Source: Aquimarina intermedia
Lineage (GTDB): Bacteria > Bacteroidota > Bacteroidia > Flavobacteriales > Flavobacteriaceae
Assembly: GCF_008124785.1 (NCBI RefSeq)
Contig: NZ_VNHU01000003.1
Location: forward strand, 124,001-188,000
DNA length: 64,000 nucleotides
Direction: 5' to 3'
Part shown: in pieces, positions 1 through 8,556 of the stretch
How the letters are laid out: each line of letters begins with the position of its first letter
Position numbering within the stretch: position 1 is the first letter of the stretch
Position numbers and translations under genes: made by a program
The notes under the pieces: model-generated
What the model was told of the DNA's origin: nothing
The model's input: only the letters and a program-made list of their open reading frames with translations
Databases searched by the model: none

Positions 1-47
1 ACACCACCAATTGGACTCATTTGAAAAATCAAGCATAGTTGTAAAGT

Positions 48-920
48 TTAGTTGATAATGATTTCTATTCTTCTATTTTTAGCTCTATTAGCTTCGGTAT
101 CATTTGGGACGATGGGGTTTGTTTCTCCTTTACTTTGAATTATAATTTTTTCTTCGGGTACGCCTTGGGAGATCAAATAATTCCTTACATTTTTTGCACG
201 CTGTTTACCAAACCATACATTGTCTTCGTTGTTTCCTGCTGCATCGGTATGGCCTATAACTGTTATACTCTTAGTTGAATATTTCTTGAGATATATTAAA
301 AGCTCTTTGGTGTACGCTATAAGTGCAGTGTCTGGTTTAAAATTATGAGCTCTAAATTTTGAATAGAGTATTTTTGTACGGATACTGTTTTCGTAAACTT
401 TTAAACGAGCAGTGTCCATTTTTACTAACCTAATATCCAACAACTGGTTTTGATTAAGAGGATTAGTAGTGATAAAGATACGCTTATCGTTGATTTGATT
501 TTCTACGAAGTACTTTTTTAAGCGCATTCCGCGTTTATTTTTCAAAATTGAATCCTTAGTAGATTCCGCAGCAGCACTATTAGATGCTATTTGAATCGTG
601 GTGGCTGGATTTTTTTTAAGATATGCCTTTAAATCTTTCACCACAGTATTGAACGCAAGTGGTAGCACAATACTATCCGTATGAGGAATGATTTTGATGC
701 CTGCGGGATAGGTTAAAATAGTGTCAGATGCATGGTTGAGAACTATTAATTTGTTAGAAAATTTACCAGTTGGGGGAATGAAACTGTCAGTGGCTTTGTC
801 AAAGTATACAGTTTCGGAGGTTTCCTGATTAGTAGTGTAGCACCAATTGCAATTGTAATATGCCCACAAGGCAACAACCGAATATAGCAGAAAAACTAGG
901 CAAGCGAATAAAGTCTTCAT
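48..920 (-). CDS. OmpA-family envelope protein with a duplicated OmpA-like domain
   Basis: The C-terminal ~105 residues are a clear OmpA-like peptidoglycan-binding domain, with the motif GHTDAAGN, the arrangement of Arg/Asn residues around KQRAKNVRNYLISQG, and a terminal NRRIEIIIN. Residues ~75-165 repeat the same pattern in decayed form: a YLKKNPATTIQIASNSAA strand-loop, then KRGMRLKKYFVENQI and a second strand. The protein therefore seems to carry two tandem OmpA modules, the first having lost the HTD motif. The N-terminus (MKTLFACLVFLLYSVVALW) is a signal peptide or anchor. An earlier ATG at 941 would add seven residues before this hydrophobic segment, so the ATG at 918-920 is preferred. 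The gene is alone on its strand, back to back with the his operon. It probably acts in the periplasm as an envelope-to-peptidoglycan link; the exact role is unknown. Confidence 0.85.
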   Translation of the reverse strand: MKTLFACLVFLLYSVVALWAYYNCNWCYTTNQETSETVYFDKATDSFIPPTGKFSNKLIVLNHASDTILTYPAGIKIIPHTDSIVLPLAFNTVVKDLKAYLKKNPATTIQIASNSAAAESTKDSILKNKRGMRLKKYFVENQINDKRIFITTNPLNQNQLLDIRLVKMDTARLKVYENSIRTKILYSKFRAHNFKPDTALIAYTKELLIYLKKYSTKSITVIGHTDAAGNNEDNVWFGKQRAKNVRNYLISQGVPEEKIIIQSKGETNPIVPNDTEANRAKNRRIEIIIN

Positions 921-1068
921 AATATAGTAGATAAATGGCACTTAAATGTAGGAATTTTTTTTCAATTTATCAATTGTAAAAATTTAGATATCATAAGGTT
1001 ATGAGTGGTGTTTGATGTTTTTGCAAAAAAAACAAGAAGAATATTCTGTTTATATTTCTAATTTTTTA

Positions 1069-1076
1069 TACTTTCG
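1069..1076 (+). promoter_or_regulatory. Probable promoter -7 box of the his operon
   Basis: The sequence TACTTTCG lies about 20 nt upstream of the his leader peptide. It matches the Bacteroidota -7 consensus TAnnTTTG at seven of eight positions. Almost the same string, TATACTTTAGCAG, lies before the gene at 8557. No clear -33 TTTG is visible, so the call rests on one box and its position. Confidence 0.45.
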
Positions 1077-1094
1077 CAGAGTATTACAATAATA

Positions 1095-1151
1095 ATGATA
1101 AAGAACAACGTACATCATCATCATCTTAACTATCTCGCTCCTGCGTGTTAG
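1095..1151 (+). CDS. his operon leader peptide (attenuator)
   Basis: A short open reading frame encodes MIKNNVHHHHLNYLAPAC and stops at TAG 1149-1151. Four consecutive CAT codons for histidine sit in its middle. It ends 34 nt before a strong intrinsic terminator hairpin (1186-1212) and about 110 nt before hisG. This is the classic layout of translation-coupled attenuation of histidine biosynthesis: ribosome stalling at the His codons when charged tRNA-His is scarce would favour an antiterminator. The peptide itself has no expected function beyond this. A plausible competing pairing region lies between 1146 and 1185, but I could not fold it. Confidence 0.8.
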   Translation: MIKNNVHHHHLNYLAPAC

Positions 1152-1185
1152 CTATGATTTTGTGTATGTAACAATCATATTTTAT

Positions 1186-1222
1186 AACCCGTTTGAGCTA
1201 ATCAAACGGGTTTTATTTTTTT
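1186..1222 (+). terminator. his attenuator terminator hairpin
   Basis: An 11-bp perfect stem pairs 1186-1196 (aacccgtttga) with 1202-1212 (tcaaacgggtt) around a 5-nt loop, and is followed by a T-rich run to about 1222. It lies between the His-rich leader peptide and hisG, so it is read as the regulated terminator of the attenuator rather than the end of an upstream gene; the upstream gene is on the other strand. Confidence 0.8.
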
Positions 1223-1258
1223 AATTCGTTTTGTGTTTGCTCAACTAAACAAAGAAAA

Positions 1259-2116
1259 ATGTCAAAAATTAAGATTGCTATTCAAAAAAGTGGACGCCTC
1301 AATGAAGATTCTGTCCAAATTCTCAAGGATTGTGGTATTTCTATAGATAACGGAAAGGATCAATTAAAAGCAGATACACGTAATTTTCCGATGGAGGTAA
1401 TGTTTCTGCGTAATGGAGATATACCGCAGTACTTAAGAGATGGAGTAGTTGATATCGCGATTATCGGTGAAAATGTTCTAATTGAGAAAGGACAGGATAT
1501 TACTGTAGCCGAGCGTCTTAACTTCTCAAAATGTAAAGTATCTCTGGCAGTTCCCAAAGATTTTGATTATAAAACTATCAAGGACCTTCAAGGCAAACGA
1601 ATTGCCACTTCTTACCCCAATACGGTTAACACATATTTGAAGGAAAAGGGAATAACTGCCGATTTACACCAAATTTCAGGATCTGTTGAAATCGCTCCTA
1701 ATATTGGCTTGGCAGATGCTATTTGCGATATAGTCTCCAGTGGTAGTACGCTATTTAAAAACAACCTGAAAGAGGTAGAAGTGATGTTGACTTCTGAAGC
1801 TGTTCTTGCAGTTTCACCAACTATCTCGGATGCTAATAAAGAACTTTTAAAGAAACTTCAGTTTAGAATACAAGCAGTGCTTAAAGCAAGAGCTTCAAAA
1901 TATGTTTTGCTAAATGCGCCGAATGAAAAAATTGAAAAGATTGTAGCCATATTGCCTGGTATGCGCAGTCCAACAGTATTACCACTAGCCGAAGAAGGTT
2001 GGAGCTCTATTCATACGGTTGTGGATAAACACAAGTTTTGGGATATTCTCGACGAATTAAAAAATGAAGGTGCAGAAGGAATACTGGTGTGTCCAATTGA
2101 AAAAATGGTTTTATAA
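1259..2116 (+). CDS. hisG: ATP phosphoribosyltransferase, long form
   Basis: HisG catalyses the first step of histidine synthesis, joining ATP and PRPP to give phosphoribosyl-ATP. The family signature is visible around residues 150-168 (GLADAICDIVSSGSTL), and the N-terminus KIAIQKSGRLNEDS is typical. At 285 residues this is the long form. Its C-terminal ~75 residues, ending EGILVCPIEKMVL, correspond to the ACT-like regulatory domain that gives feedback inhibition by histidine, so no HisZ partner is expected and none is present. It is the first gene of the operon, behind a His-codon attenuator, and is followed after 10 nt by hisD. Confidence 0.97.
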   Translation: MSKIKIAIQKSGRLNEDSVQILKDCGISIDNGKDQLKADTRNFPMEVMFLRNGDIPQYLRDGVVDIAIIGENVLIEKGQDITVAERLNFSKCKVSLAVPKDFDYKTIKDLQGKRIATSYPNTVNTYLKEKGITADLHQISGSVEIAPNIGLADAICDIVSSGSTLFKNNLKEVEVMLTSEAVLAVSPTISDANKELLKKLQFRIQAVLKARASKYVLLNAPNEKIEKIVAILPGMRSPTVLPLAEEGWSSIHTVVDKHKFWDILDELKNEGAEGILVCPIEKMVL

Positions 2117-2126
2117 ATACAAAAAC

Positions 2127-3416
2127 ATGAAGACAATTTATAATCCATCCAAAGACACATGGTCAGAAATTTTAGAGCGGCCTACGCAAACTTTTGAAGC
2201 GATTGAAGATACTGTAAAAAATGTTTTCAAAGCCATTAAAAGTGAGGGCGATGTTGCGATAAAGAAGTATACCAAGCAATTTGACAGGGTTGAGCTTGAC
2301 AAATTACAGCTTACAGATAATGAGATTAGTGAGGCTCAACATTTGGTCAGTGAAGAACTAAAAGAAGCGATACAGTTAGCCAAGGCTAACATCGAAAAAT
2401 TTCACGCTGCTCAAAAGACCGATCCGGTACAGGTAGAAACCACTGCAGGAGTAGTGTGTTGGCAAGAGAAAAAACCAATTCAAAAAGTAGGGTTGTATAT
2501 TCCGGGAGGTACAGCACCACTTTTTTCAACGATATTAATGTTGGCTATCCCTGCTAACATAGCAGGCTGCAAAGAAATAGTACTTTGCTCCCCTCCAAAT
2601 ACTGAAGGAAAGATACACCCGGCAATAGTGTATACAGGCAACTTATGCGGAGTAACCAAGATTTTTAAAGTCGGCGGAATTCAAGCAATAGCAGGAATGA
2701 CTTTTGGCACAGAAAGTATACCGCAAGTGTATAAAATATTTGGTCCCGGTAATCAATTTGTAACAGTGGCTAAGCAAGTAGCAACGCAATACAATGTCGC
2801 TATCGATATGCCTGCAGGTCCCAGTGAACTTTTGGTCGTTGCAGATGATAGTGCTGATGCTGCTTTTGTTGCTTCAGATTTGTTAAGTCAGGCAGAGCAC
2901 GGTAAGGATAGTCAGGTTATTCTGGTGACCACATCCAAAAAACTAGCAACGGATGTAGCAAAAGAAATTGAATCACAACTAGCGGTGTTGCCAAGACGGG
3001 ACATAGCTAAAGAAGCCATAAAAAATTCAAAGTTAATTTATGTGGATAGTGATACAGAAGCATTGGCATTAATCAACGAATATGGACCTGAACACTTTAT
3101 TGTGTGTGTCGAAGACGAAGATTTCTATGTATCAAATATTGAAAACGCAGGTTCGGTTTTTATTGGTAATTATACGCCGGAGAGTGCAGGAGATTATGCC
3201 TCGGGGACGAATCATACCCTACCAACTAATGGCTATGCAAAGCAATATAGCGGAGTACACTTGGATAGTTTTTACAAAGCAATGACCTTTCAAAAAATAT
3301 CAAAATCCGGTATTCAGGCTATAGGAAATGCAATTGAATTGATGGCAGCGGCAGAAGGCTTAGAAGCACATAAAAATGCTGTTACCTTACGACTCAAAAG
3401 TTTAAAAAATAATTGA
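2127..3416 (+). CDS. hisD: Histidinol dehydrogenase
   Basis: HisD performs the last two oxidations of the pathway, L-histidinol to L-histidine with NAD+. The signature stretch is present: GPGNQFVTVAKQ, then MPAGPSELLVVADDSADAA and LLSQAEHGKDSQ, which hold NAD and zinc site residues. The catalytic-base region PEHFIV and the motif SAGDYASGTNHTLPT follow. The frame stays open upstream to 2064 and overlaps hisG, but those 21 residues do not look like HisD. The ATG at 2127, beginning MKTIYNPS, gives the normal length of 429 residues. It is separated from hisC by one nucleotide. Confidence 0.96.
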   Translation: MKTIYNPSKDTWSEILERPTQTFEAIEDTVKNVFKAIKSEGDVAIKKYTKQFDRVELDKLQLTDNEISEAQHLVSEELKEAIQLAKANIEKFHAAQKTDPVQVETTAGVVCWQEKKPIQKVGLYIPGGTAPLFSTILMLAIPANIAGCKEIVLCSPPNTEGKIHPAIVYTGNLCGVTKIFKVGGIQAIAGMTFGTESIPQVYKIFGPGNQFVTVAKQVATQYNVAIDMPAGPSELLVVADDSADAAFVASDLLSQAEHGKDSQVILVTTSKKLATDVAKEIESQLAVLPRRDIAKEAIKNSKLIYVDSDTEALALINEYGPEHFIVCVEDEDFYVSNIENAGSVFIGNYTPESAGDYASGTNHTLPTNGYAKQYSGVHLDSFYKAMTFQKISKSGIQAIGNAIELMAAAEGLEAHKNAVTLRLKSLKNN

Positions 3417-3417
3417 T

Positions 3418-4479
3418 ATGGCGAATTTTAAACTAGATAAGATTCTACGGGAAAATATAAAAGGGTTAAAGGCATACGCTTCGGCCAGAGATGAATATGT
3501 AAGTGATGGTTCGACGATGGTTTTTCTTGACGCTAATGAGAATCCTTATGAAAACGGAGTAAATCGGTATCCTGATCCGCAGCAACGGGGAGTGAAATCG
3601 ATTTTATCGAGTCAGAAAAATGTACCGGCTACCAGTATTCTTTTAGGAAATGGTAGTGATGAAGTATTAGATTTAATATTTCGTGCCTTCTGTGAGCCTA
3701 CTCAGGATAATATCATTACGTTGCCTCCTACGTATGGAATGTATAAGGTATTAGCTGATATCAATGCGATCGAAAATCGCGAAGTACTTCTCGATCAGAG
3801 TTTTGAACCGGATGTTAATGAAATATTAAAAATCGTTGATAAGCACACCAAGATTATATTTTTGTGTTCTCCCAACAATCCAACCGGCAATACTTTTTCT
3901 GAAGAACGAATGCTAAAAATTCTGAAGGAATTTAATGGAATTGTCGTTATGGATGAGGCTTATATTGATTTTGCATCAAGAGCAAGTTGGATGCAAAGGA
4001 TAGAGGATTTTCCGAACTTAGTAGTTACACAAACCTTATCAAAAGCTTACGGAATGGCGGGTATTCGATTGGGTATCTGTTATGCATCTCCAGAGATCAT
4101 AACTGTGCTTAATAAAATAAAACCTCCGTATAATGTAAATGAACTGACACAACAACGCGCGATATCCAGATTGTCTTCCAGAGACGAAGTGTCTTTGGAA
4201 ATTGAAAATATTTTGCAGGAAAGAACAAAACTAGAAACCTCATTGGCGGCTATCGATTTTGTGAAAGAAGTCTATCCCAGTGAAGCTAATTTTATTTTAG
4301 CAAAGGTAGATGATGCAAATATACGATATGATCAATTACTAAAGAGAGGAATCGTAGTACGTAACCGTTCCTCGCAACCTCTGTGTAACAATACGCTGCG
4401 GTTTTCTGTTGGGACACCAGATGAAAATAGCGTATTAATAAAAGCGTTGGAAAATCTTATGCTAACACCTGTAAAATAA
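3418..4479 (+). CDS. hisC: Histidinol-phosphate aminotransferase
   Basis: This PLP-dependent class I/II aminotransferase converts imidazole-acetol phosphate and glutamate to histidinol phosphate. Visible motifs are the N-terminal [16 protein letters not shown], the cofactor-contacting CSPNNPTGN, the MDEAYIDF aspartate region, and the PLP-lysine motif [16 protein letters not shown]. The C-terminal arginine motif [11 protein letters not shown] binds the substrate carboxylate. Its 353 residues are normal for the family. It starts one base after hisD ends and ends one base before the hisB reading frame opens, so translation is probably coupled. Confidence 0.96.
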   Translation: MANFKLDKILRENIKGLKAYASARDEYVSDGSTMVFLDANENPYENGVNRYPDPQQRGVKSILSSQKNVPATSILLGNGSDEVLDLIFRAFCEPTQDNIITLPPTYGMYKVLADINAIENREVLLDQSFEPDVNEILKIVDKHTKIIFLCSPNNPTGNTFSEERMLKILKEFNGIVVMDEAYIDFASRASWMQRIEDFPNLVVTQTLSKAYGMAGIRLGICYASPEIITVLNKIKPPYNVNELTQQRAISRLSSRDEVSLEIENILQERTKLETSLAAIDFVKEVYPSEANFILAKVDDANIRYDQLLKRGIVVRNRSSQPLCNNTLRFSVGTPDENSVLIKALENLMLTPVK

Positions 4480-4507
4480 AATGCCAACAAAGAACTCAAC
4501 AAGTATA

Positions 4508-5644
4508 ATGAAAAAGAAAGTATTATTTATAGATCGTGACGGAACGATAATAAAGGAAACGGTTGATGAACAAATCGATGCCTTTGAGAAAATGATATTT
4601 TATCCTAAAGCCTTCACTTATTTAGGTAAAATAGCGCAAGAATTGGATTACGAATTGGTTATGATAACCAACCAAGATGGATTAGGTACTGATTCCTTTC
4701 CCGAAGACACTTTTTGGCCGGTTCATAATTTTGTTTTGAAAGCCTTTGAAAACGAAGGTGTTGTGTTCGATAAAATATTTTTGGATCGTACTTTTCCGCA
4801 TGAAAATGCACCTACCCGAAAACCGGGTACAGCTTTACTGACCGAATATTTTACAGAAGCATATGATTTAGAAAACTCCTATGTGATCGGAGATCGATTG
4901 ACGGATATCGAATTGGCAAAAAACTTAGGGGCCAAAGGAATTTTTATAAACGACAATACAAATTTGGGTACAGCTGAGATTAATGTTTCTCAAAAAGAGC
5001 TGGATTCGGTTATAGCAATAGAAACGAACGATTGGCAGAAAATTTATGAATTTTTGAAACTTAAGGAACGTTCTGCCGAGATTATTCGTGAAACTAATGA
5101 AACAGACATTGAAATTCAGTTAAATTTAGACGGAACCGGAAAAAGTGAAATTAGTACCGGGTTAGCCTTTTTTGACCATATGCTGGATCAGATAGCTCGA
5201 CATGGGCAAATGGATTTAAAGATCAATGTAAAAGGAGACTTAGAGGTTGATGAGCACCACACTATAGAGGATACGGCAATCGCACTAGGCGAAGTTTTTG
5301 CAAAGGCATTGGGTAATAAACTGGGTATTGAACGCTATGGTTTTTGTTTACCTATGGATGATTGTCTGGCGCAAGCTGCTATTGATTTTGGAGGTCGTAA
5401 TTGGCTGGTATGGGAAGCAGAGTTTACTAGAGAAATGATTGGTAAGATGCCTACCGAAATGTTTTATCACTTTTTTAAATCCTTTACCGACGGCGCCAAG
5501 GCAAACTTAAATATAAAAGCCGAAGGAAATAATGAGCACCATAAAATTGAAGCTATTTTTAAAGCTTTCGCGAAAGCAATAAAAGTAGCCGTAAAACGTG
5601 ATCCCGAAAAGATGATTTTACCTAGTACTAAAGGAATGCTTTAG
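4508..5644 (+). CDS. hisB: Bifunctional histidinol-phosphatase / imidazoleglycerol-phosphate dehydratase
   Basis: Two enzymes are fused. Residues ~1-165 are a HAD-type histidinol phosphatase with the nucleophile motif DRDGT, the MITNQDG motif and [13 protein letters not shown]. Residues ~185-378 are the dehydratase, with the metal-binding repeats [27 protein letters not shown] and [16 protein letters not shown]. The frame opens at 4481, but the ATG at 4508 ([13 protein letters not shown]) places the HAD motif at the usual distance from the N-terminus. A more upstream start at 4481 would add nine residues. The gene sits between hisC and hisH and supplies two non-adjacent steps of the pathway. 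Confidence 0.95.
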   Translation: MKKKVLFIDRDGTIIKETVDEQIDAFEKMIFYPKAFTYLGKIAQELDYELVMITNQDGLGTDSFPEDTFWPVHNFVLKAFENEGVVFDKIFLDRTFPHENAPTRKPGTALLTEYFTEAYDLENSYVIGDRLTDIELAKNLGAKGIFINDNTNLGTAEINVSQKELDSVIAIETNDWQKIYEFLKLKERSAEIIRETNETDIEIQLNLDGTGKSEISTGLAFFDHMLDQIARHGQMDLKINVKGDLEVDEHHTIEDTAIALGEVFAKALGNKLGIERYGFCLPMDDCLAQAAIDFGGRNWLVWEAEFTREMIGKMPTEMFYHFFKSFTDGAKANLNIKAEGNNEHHKIEAIFKAFAKAIKVAVKRDPEKMILPSTKGML

Positions 5645-5707
5645 AAGTACAATTTAGGTTTTGAACAGTTTACAAATAATCAGCTAACATATTATCAAAG
5701 TAAAAAA

Positions 5708-6289
5708 ATGAAGATTGTTATAATCGATTATGGCGCAGGGAATATCCAATCCATAAAATTTGCTATTCAGCGGTTGGGGTATCAAGCAGTGCTAAGTAAA
5801 GATCCAGAGAAGATAAAAGCGGCTGACAAAGTTATATTTCCAGGTGTAGGCGAAGCTGGCAGCGCCATGCGTAAACTCAAAGAGTCTGGTTTGGATAAAA
5901 TTATTCCGCAATTGAAACAACCCGTACTTGGTATATGTCTGGGCATGCAACTAATGTGTGCGCATACTGAAGAAGGAGATACCACAGGTCTGGGTGTTTT
6001 TGATATTAATATTGTGAAGTTTACAACACCAGTTAAAGTTCCGCAGATTGGATGGAACCAGATAACCGATTTAAAATCTTCCTTGTTCTCCTCTGTAGCC
6101 GAAAATGAGCATGTGTATTTAGTACATAGTTATTATGCACCTGTAACGTCGCAAACAATTTCTAAAACAAATTATGGAGGTGAGTATAGTACGGCAGTAC
6201 AAAAAGATAATTTTTATGGCGTACAATTTCACCCCGAAAAAAGTAGTGTGCTCGGAGAACAGATTTTGAGAAATTTCCTTAGTCTCTAA
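5708..6289 (+). CDS. hisH: Imidazole glycerol phosphate synthase, glutaminase subunit
   Basis: HisH is the class I glutamine amidotransferase that passes ammonia to HisF. The triad is visible: the nucleophile Cys in LGICLGMQLM (residue ~79) and the His/Glu pair in VQFHPEKSS near the C-terminus. The N-terminus IVIIDYGAGNIQSI is diagnostic. At 193 residues it has the usual length. A 63-nt gap separates it from hisB, and 45 nt follow before hisA. Confidence 0.96.
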   Translation: MKIVIIDYGAGNIQSIKFAIQRLGYQAVLSKDPEKIKAADKVIFPGVGEAGSAMRKLKESGLDKIIPQLKQPVLGICLGMQLMCAHTEEGDTTGLGVFDINIVKFTTPVKVPQIGWNQITDLKSSLFSSVAENEHVYLVHSYYAPVTSQTISKTNYGGEYSTAVQKDNFYGVQFHPEKSSVLGEQILRNFLSL

Positions 6290-6334
6290 CTAAAAACGTA
6301 CTTTTTAAAGTTAACTTTAATTAAAAAATATACA

Positions 6335-7060
6335 ATGAGAATCATTCCGGCAATTGATATCATAGATGGTAAATGTGTTCGCCTGTCTAAGGGAGACTAT
6401 GCGACACAAAAAATATATAATGAACATCCTTTAGAGGTAGCTAAAATGTTCGAAGCACATGGCATAGAATATTTACATTTGGTTGACCTTGATGGTGCAA
6501 AATCCAAACATATTGTAAATCATAAAGTGCTTGAGAGTATTGCTTCTAATACACGTTTGAAAATCGATTTCGGTGGCGGACTTAAAACTGAGCAAGATTT
6601 AAAAATAGCCTTTAATAGTGGAGCTGCACAGATAACAGGAGGTAGTATCGCTGTCAAGGACCCCGAGGTTTTTACAAGCTGGATAGAACGGTTCGGAGCT
6701 GAAAAAATAATCTTAGGTGCTGATGCTACTAATGAAAAAATAGCTGTCGCCGGTTGGTTAGAAGAAAGTGATCAGGAAGTGATGCCGTTTATAAAAGCAT
6801 ATCAAGATAAGGGTATATCCTACGTAATCTGTACAGATATTAGTAAGGATGGAATGTTACAAGGTCCTTCTTTTGATCTTTACCGAAAAATTTTAGAAAA
6901 TAATACTGAAATTAAATTAATAGCCTCTGGCGGTATTTCTAACTTTGATGAACTCCCTCAATTAGAAGCTTTGGGTTGCGAAGGAACGATCATAGGAAAA
7001 GCTATCTATGAAAATAGAATCAGCCTCAAACAATTGGAAAATTATATTTTAGGAAAGTAA
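6335..7060 (+). CDS. hisA: Phosphoribosylformimino-5-aminoimidazole carboxamide ribotide isomerase
   Basis: HisA is a (beta/alpha)8 barrel that carries out an Amadori rearrangement of ProFAR to PRFAR. The catalytic Asp lies in [15 protein letters not shown] (Asp8), and the second acidic position lies in the [15 protein letters not shown] segment. Half-barrel phosphate-binding motifs are visible as DFGGGLKT and LIASGGISN. Its 241 residues are typical. It is followed after 6 nt by the homologous hisF, the usual order. Confidence 0.96.
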   Translation: MRIIPAIDIIDGKCVRLSKGDYATQKIYNEHPLEVAKMFEAHGIEYLHLVDLDGAKSKHIVNHKVLESIASNTRLKIDFGGGLKTEQDLKIAFNSGAAQITGGSIAVKDPEVFTSWIERFGAEKIILGADATNEKIAVAGWLEESDQEVMPFIKAYQDKGISYVICTDISKDGMLQGPSFDLYRKILENNTEIKLIASGGISNFDELPQLEALGCEGTIIGKAIYENRISLKQLENYILGK

Positions 7061-7066
7061 AGCGCT

Positions 7067-7822
7067 ATGTTAACAAAAAGAATTATCCCTTGTCTGGATA
7101 TCAAAAATGGTCGCACCGTTAAAGGAGTCAATTTTGTGGATTTACGTGATGCAGGAGATCCTGTAGAATTGGCAAAATTATATTCTGAGGCAGGCGCTGA
7201 TGAGTTAGTTTTTCTTGATATTTCTGCAACCGAAGAGCGACGTAAAACGCTTGCTGATTTAGTATTGAGAGTTGCAGAGCATGTTAATATTCCATTTACG
7301 GTGGGTGGCGGAATTTCATCAATAGCCGATGTAGATATTTTATTAAAAAATGGCGCCGATAAAGTTTCGATTAACTCCTCGGCGGTTAAGAATCCGGATT
7401 TAATTAATGAATTAGCAGGAAAATTTGGCAGTCAGTGTATCACCGTCGCTATTGACGCAAAGCAGATTAATGGCGAATGGATTGTTCATTTGGTAGGAGG
7501 TAAGGTACCTACTACGCTCAATTTGTTTGATTGGGCAAAAGAAGTAGAGCAAAGAGGTGCTGGCGAAATACTATTTACTTCTATGGATAATGATGGTACC
7601 AAGGATGGATTCGCTAACGACGCTTTGGCTAAGTTATCCGAAAATTTGAACATACCTATTATCGCATCTGGAGGTGCCGGGTGTATACAAGATTTTACAG
7701 ATACGTTTAAAATAGGAAAATCTGATGCTGCCTTAGCGGCCAGCGTATTTCATTTTAAACAAATCGATATACAAGAATTGAAATCAGCCCTTGATGCCGA
7801 GGATATTCCCGTTAGGAGATAA
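7067..7822 (+). CDS. hisF: Imidazole glycerol phosphate synthase, cyclase subunit
   Basis: HisF cyclises PRFAR with ammonia from HisH, giving imidazole glycerol phosphate and AICAR. The barrel carries the catalytic Asp residues in [16 protein letters not shown] (Asp11) and VAIDAKQI (Asp130 region). Phosphate-binding glycines appear in TVGGGISS and IIASGGAGC. The length of 251 residues is standard. A 52-nt gap separates it from hisIE. Confidence 0.97.
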   Translation: MLTKRIIPCLDIKNGRTVKGVNFVDLRDAGDPVELAKLYSEAGADELVFLDISATEERRKTLADLVLRVAEHVNIPFTVGGGISSIADVDILLKNGADKVSINSSAVKNPDLINELAGKFGSQCITVAIDAKQINGEWIVHLVGGKVPTTLNLFDWAKEVEQRGAGEILFTSMDNDGTKDGFANDALAKLSENLNIPIIASGGAGCIQDFTDTFKIGKSDAALAASVFHFKQIDIQELKSALDAEDIPVRR

Positions 7823-7874
7823 TTTTAAGCAGCAAAAGCTGTAAATAATATATAAAGACACAAAAAACACAACA

Positions 7875-8474
7875 ATGAAAATAGATTTCACAAAAAGTAG
7901 TGATGGATTAATTCCTGCAATCATACAAGATTCGATTACTAAACATGTTCTGATGTTGGGATACATGAATGAAGAAGCTTTACAGGAAACCAATAAATCG
8001 AAGAAGGTTACTTTTTTTAGCAGAAGTAAACAACGCTTATGGACAAAAGGAGAAGAAAGTGGGAATTATTTGGAAGTAGTGTCCATCAAAAATGATTGTG
8101 ATCAAGATACACTTTTGATTCAGGTACAACCGGTTGGTCCCACATGTCATACAGGCGCTGATACTTGTTGGGATGAGAAAAATGAGGAAACCTTCGGTTT
8201 TATTTCTACATTGGAAAATATTATTGAGGAGCGCAAGAATGATTTGGATAATCAAGAATCATATGTGGCTTCACTGTTTACTAAAGGAATCAATAAAATT
8301 GCTCAAAAGGTAGGAGAAGAAGCAGTTGAGGTGGTAATTGAAGCTAAAGACAGCGATGATAATTTATTCTTAAATGAAAGCGCAGATCTGTTATTTCACT
8401 ATCTCATTCTCTTGCAGGCTAAAGGATTTACGATGAAAGATATTACTAAAACGTTACGCCAACGTCACCAATGA
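7875..8474 (+). CDS. hisI: Bifunctional phosphoribosyl-AMP cyclohydrolase / phosphoribosyl-ATP pyrophosphatase
   Basis: This HisIE fusion catalyses steps two and three of the pathway. The N-terminal cyclohydrolase (residues ~1-105) has FFSRSKQRLWTKGEESGN and the zinc-ligand stretch CDQDTLLIQVQPVGPTCHTG. The C-terminal pyrophosphohydrolase (~115-199) has KGINKIAQKVGEEAVEV and a following acidic ESADLLFHYL helix, the usual magnesium-binding arrangement. It closes the operon. A weak hairpin with a T-run follows. Confidence 0.96.
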   Translation: MKIDFTKSSDGLIPAIIQDSITKHVLMLGYMNEEALQETNKSKKVTFFSRSKQRLWTKGEESGNYLEVVSIKNDCDQDTLLIQVQPVGPTCHTGADTCWDEKNEETFGFISTLENIIEERKNDLDNQESYVASLFTKGINKIAQKVGEEAVEVVIEAKDSDDNLFLNESADLLFHYLILLQAKGFTMKDITKTLRQRHQ

Positions 8475-8526
8475 AAGGTAAAACCTTAACATTTAATACG
8501 TTCTTACCTTTTTTTTAAGCTTTTTT
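8474..8526 (+). terminator. Possible terminator after the his operon
   Basis: An 8-bp inverted repeat pairs 8474-8481 (aaaggtaa) with 8514-8521 (ttaccttt) and runs into eight Ts. The loop of over 30 nt is long, so efficiency is doubtful. Its position directly behind hisIE and just before the next promoter supports the call. Confidence 0.4.
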
Positions 8527-8528
8527 TA

Positions 8529-8536
8529 TACTTTAG
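8529..8536 (+). promoter_or_regulatory. Probable promoter -7 box for the surface-protein cluster
   Basis: TACTTTAG differs from TAnnTTTG at one position and lies 20 nt upstream of the GTG start at 8557. It is nearly identical in context to the his promoter box (TATACTTTCGCAG). This implies a short untranslated leader. Confidence 0.45.
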
Positions 8537-8556
8537 CAGCATAAACCTAACCACCT

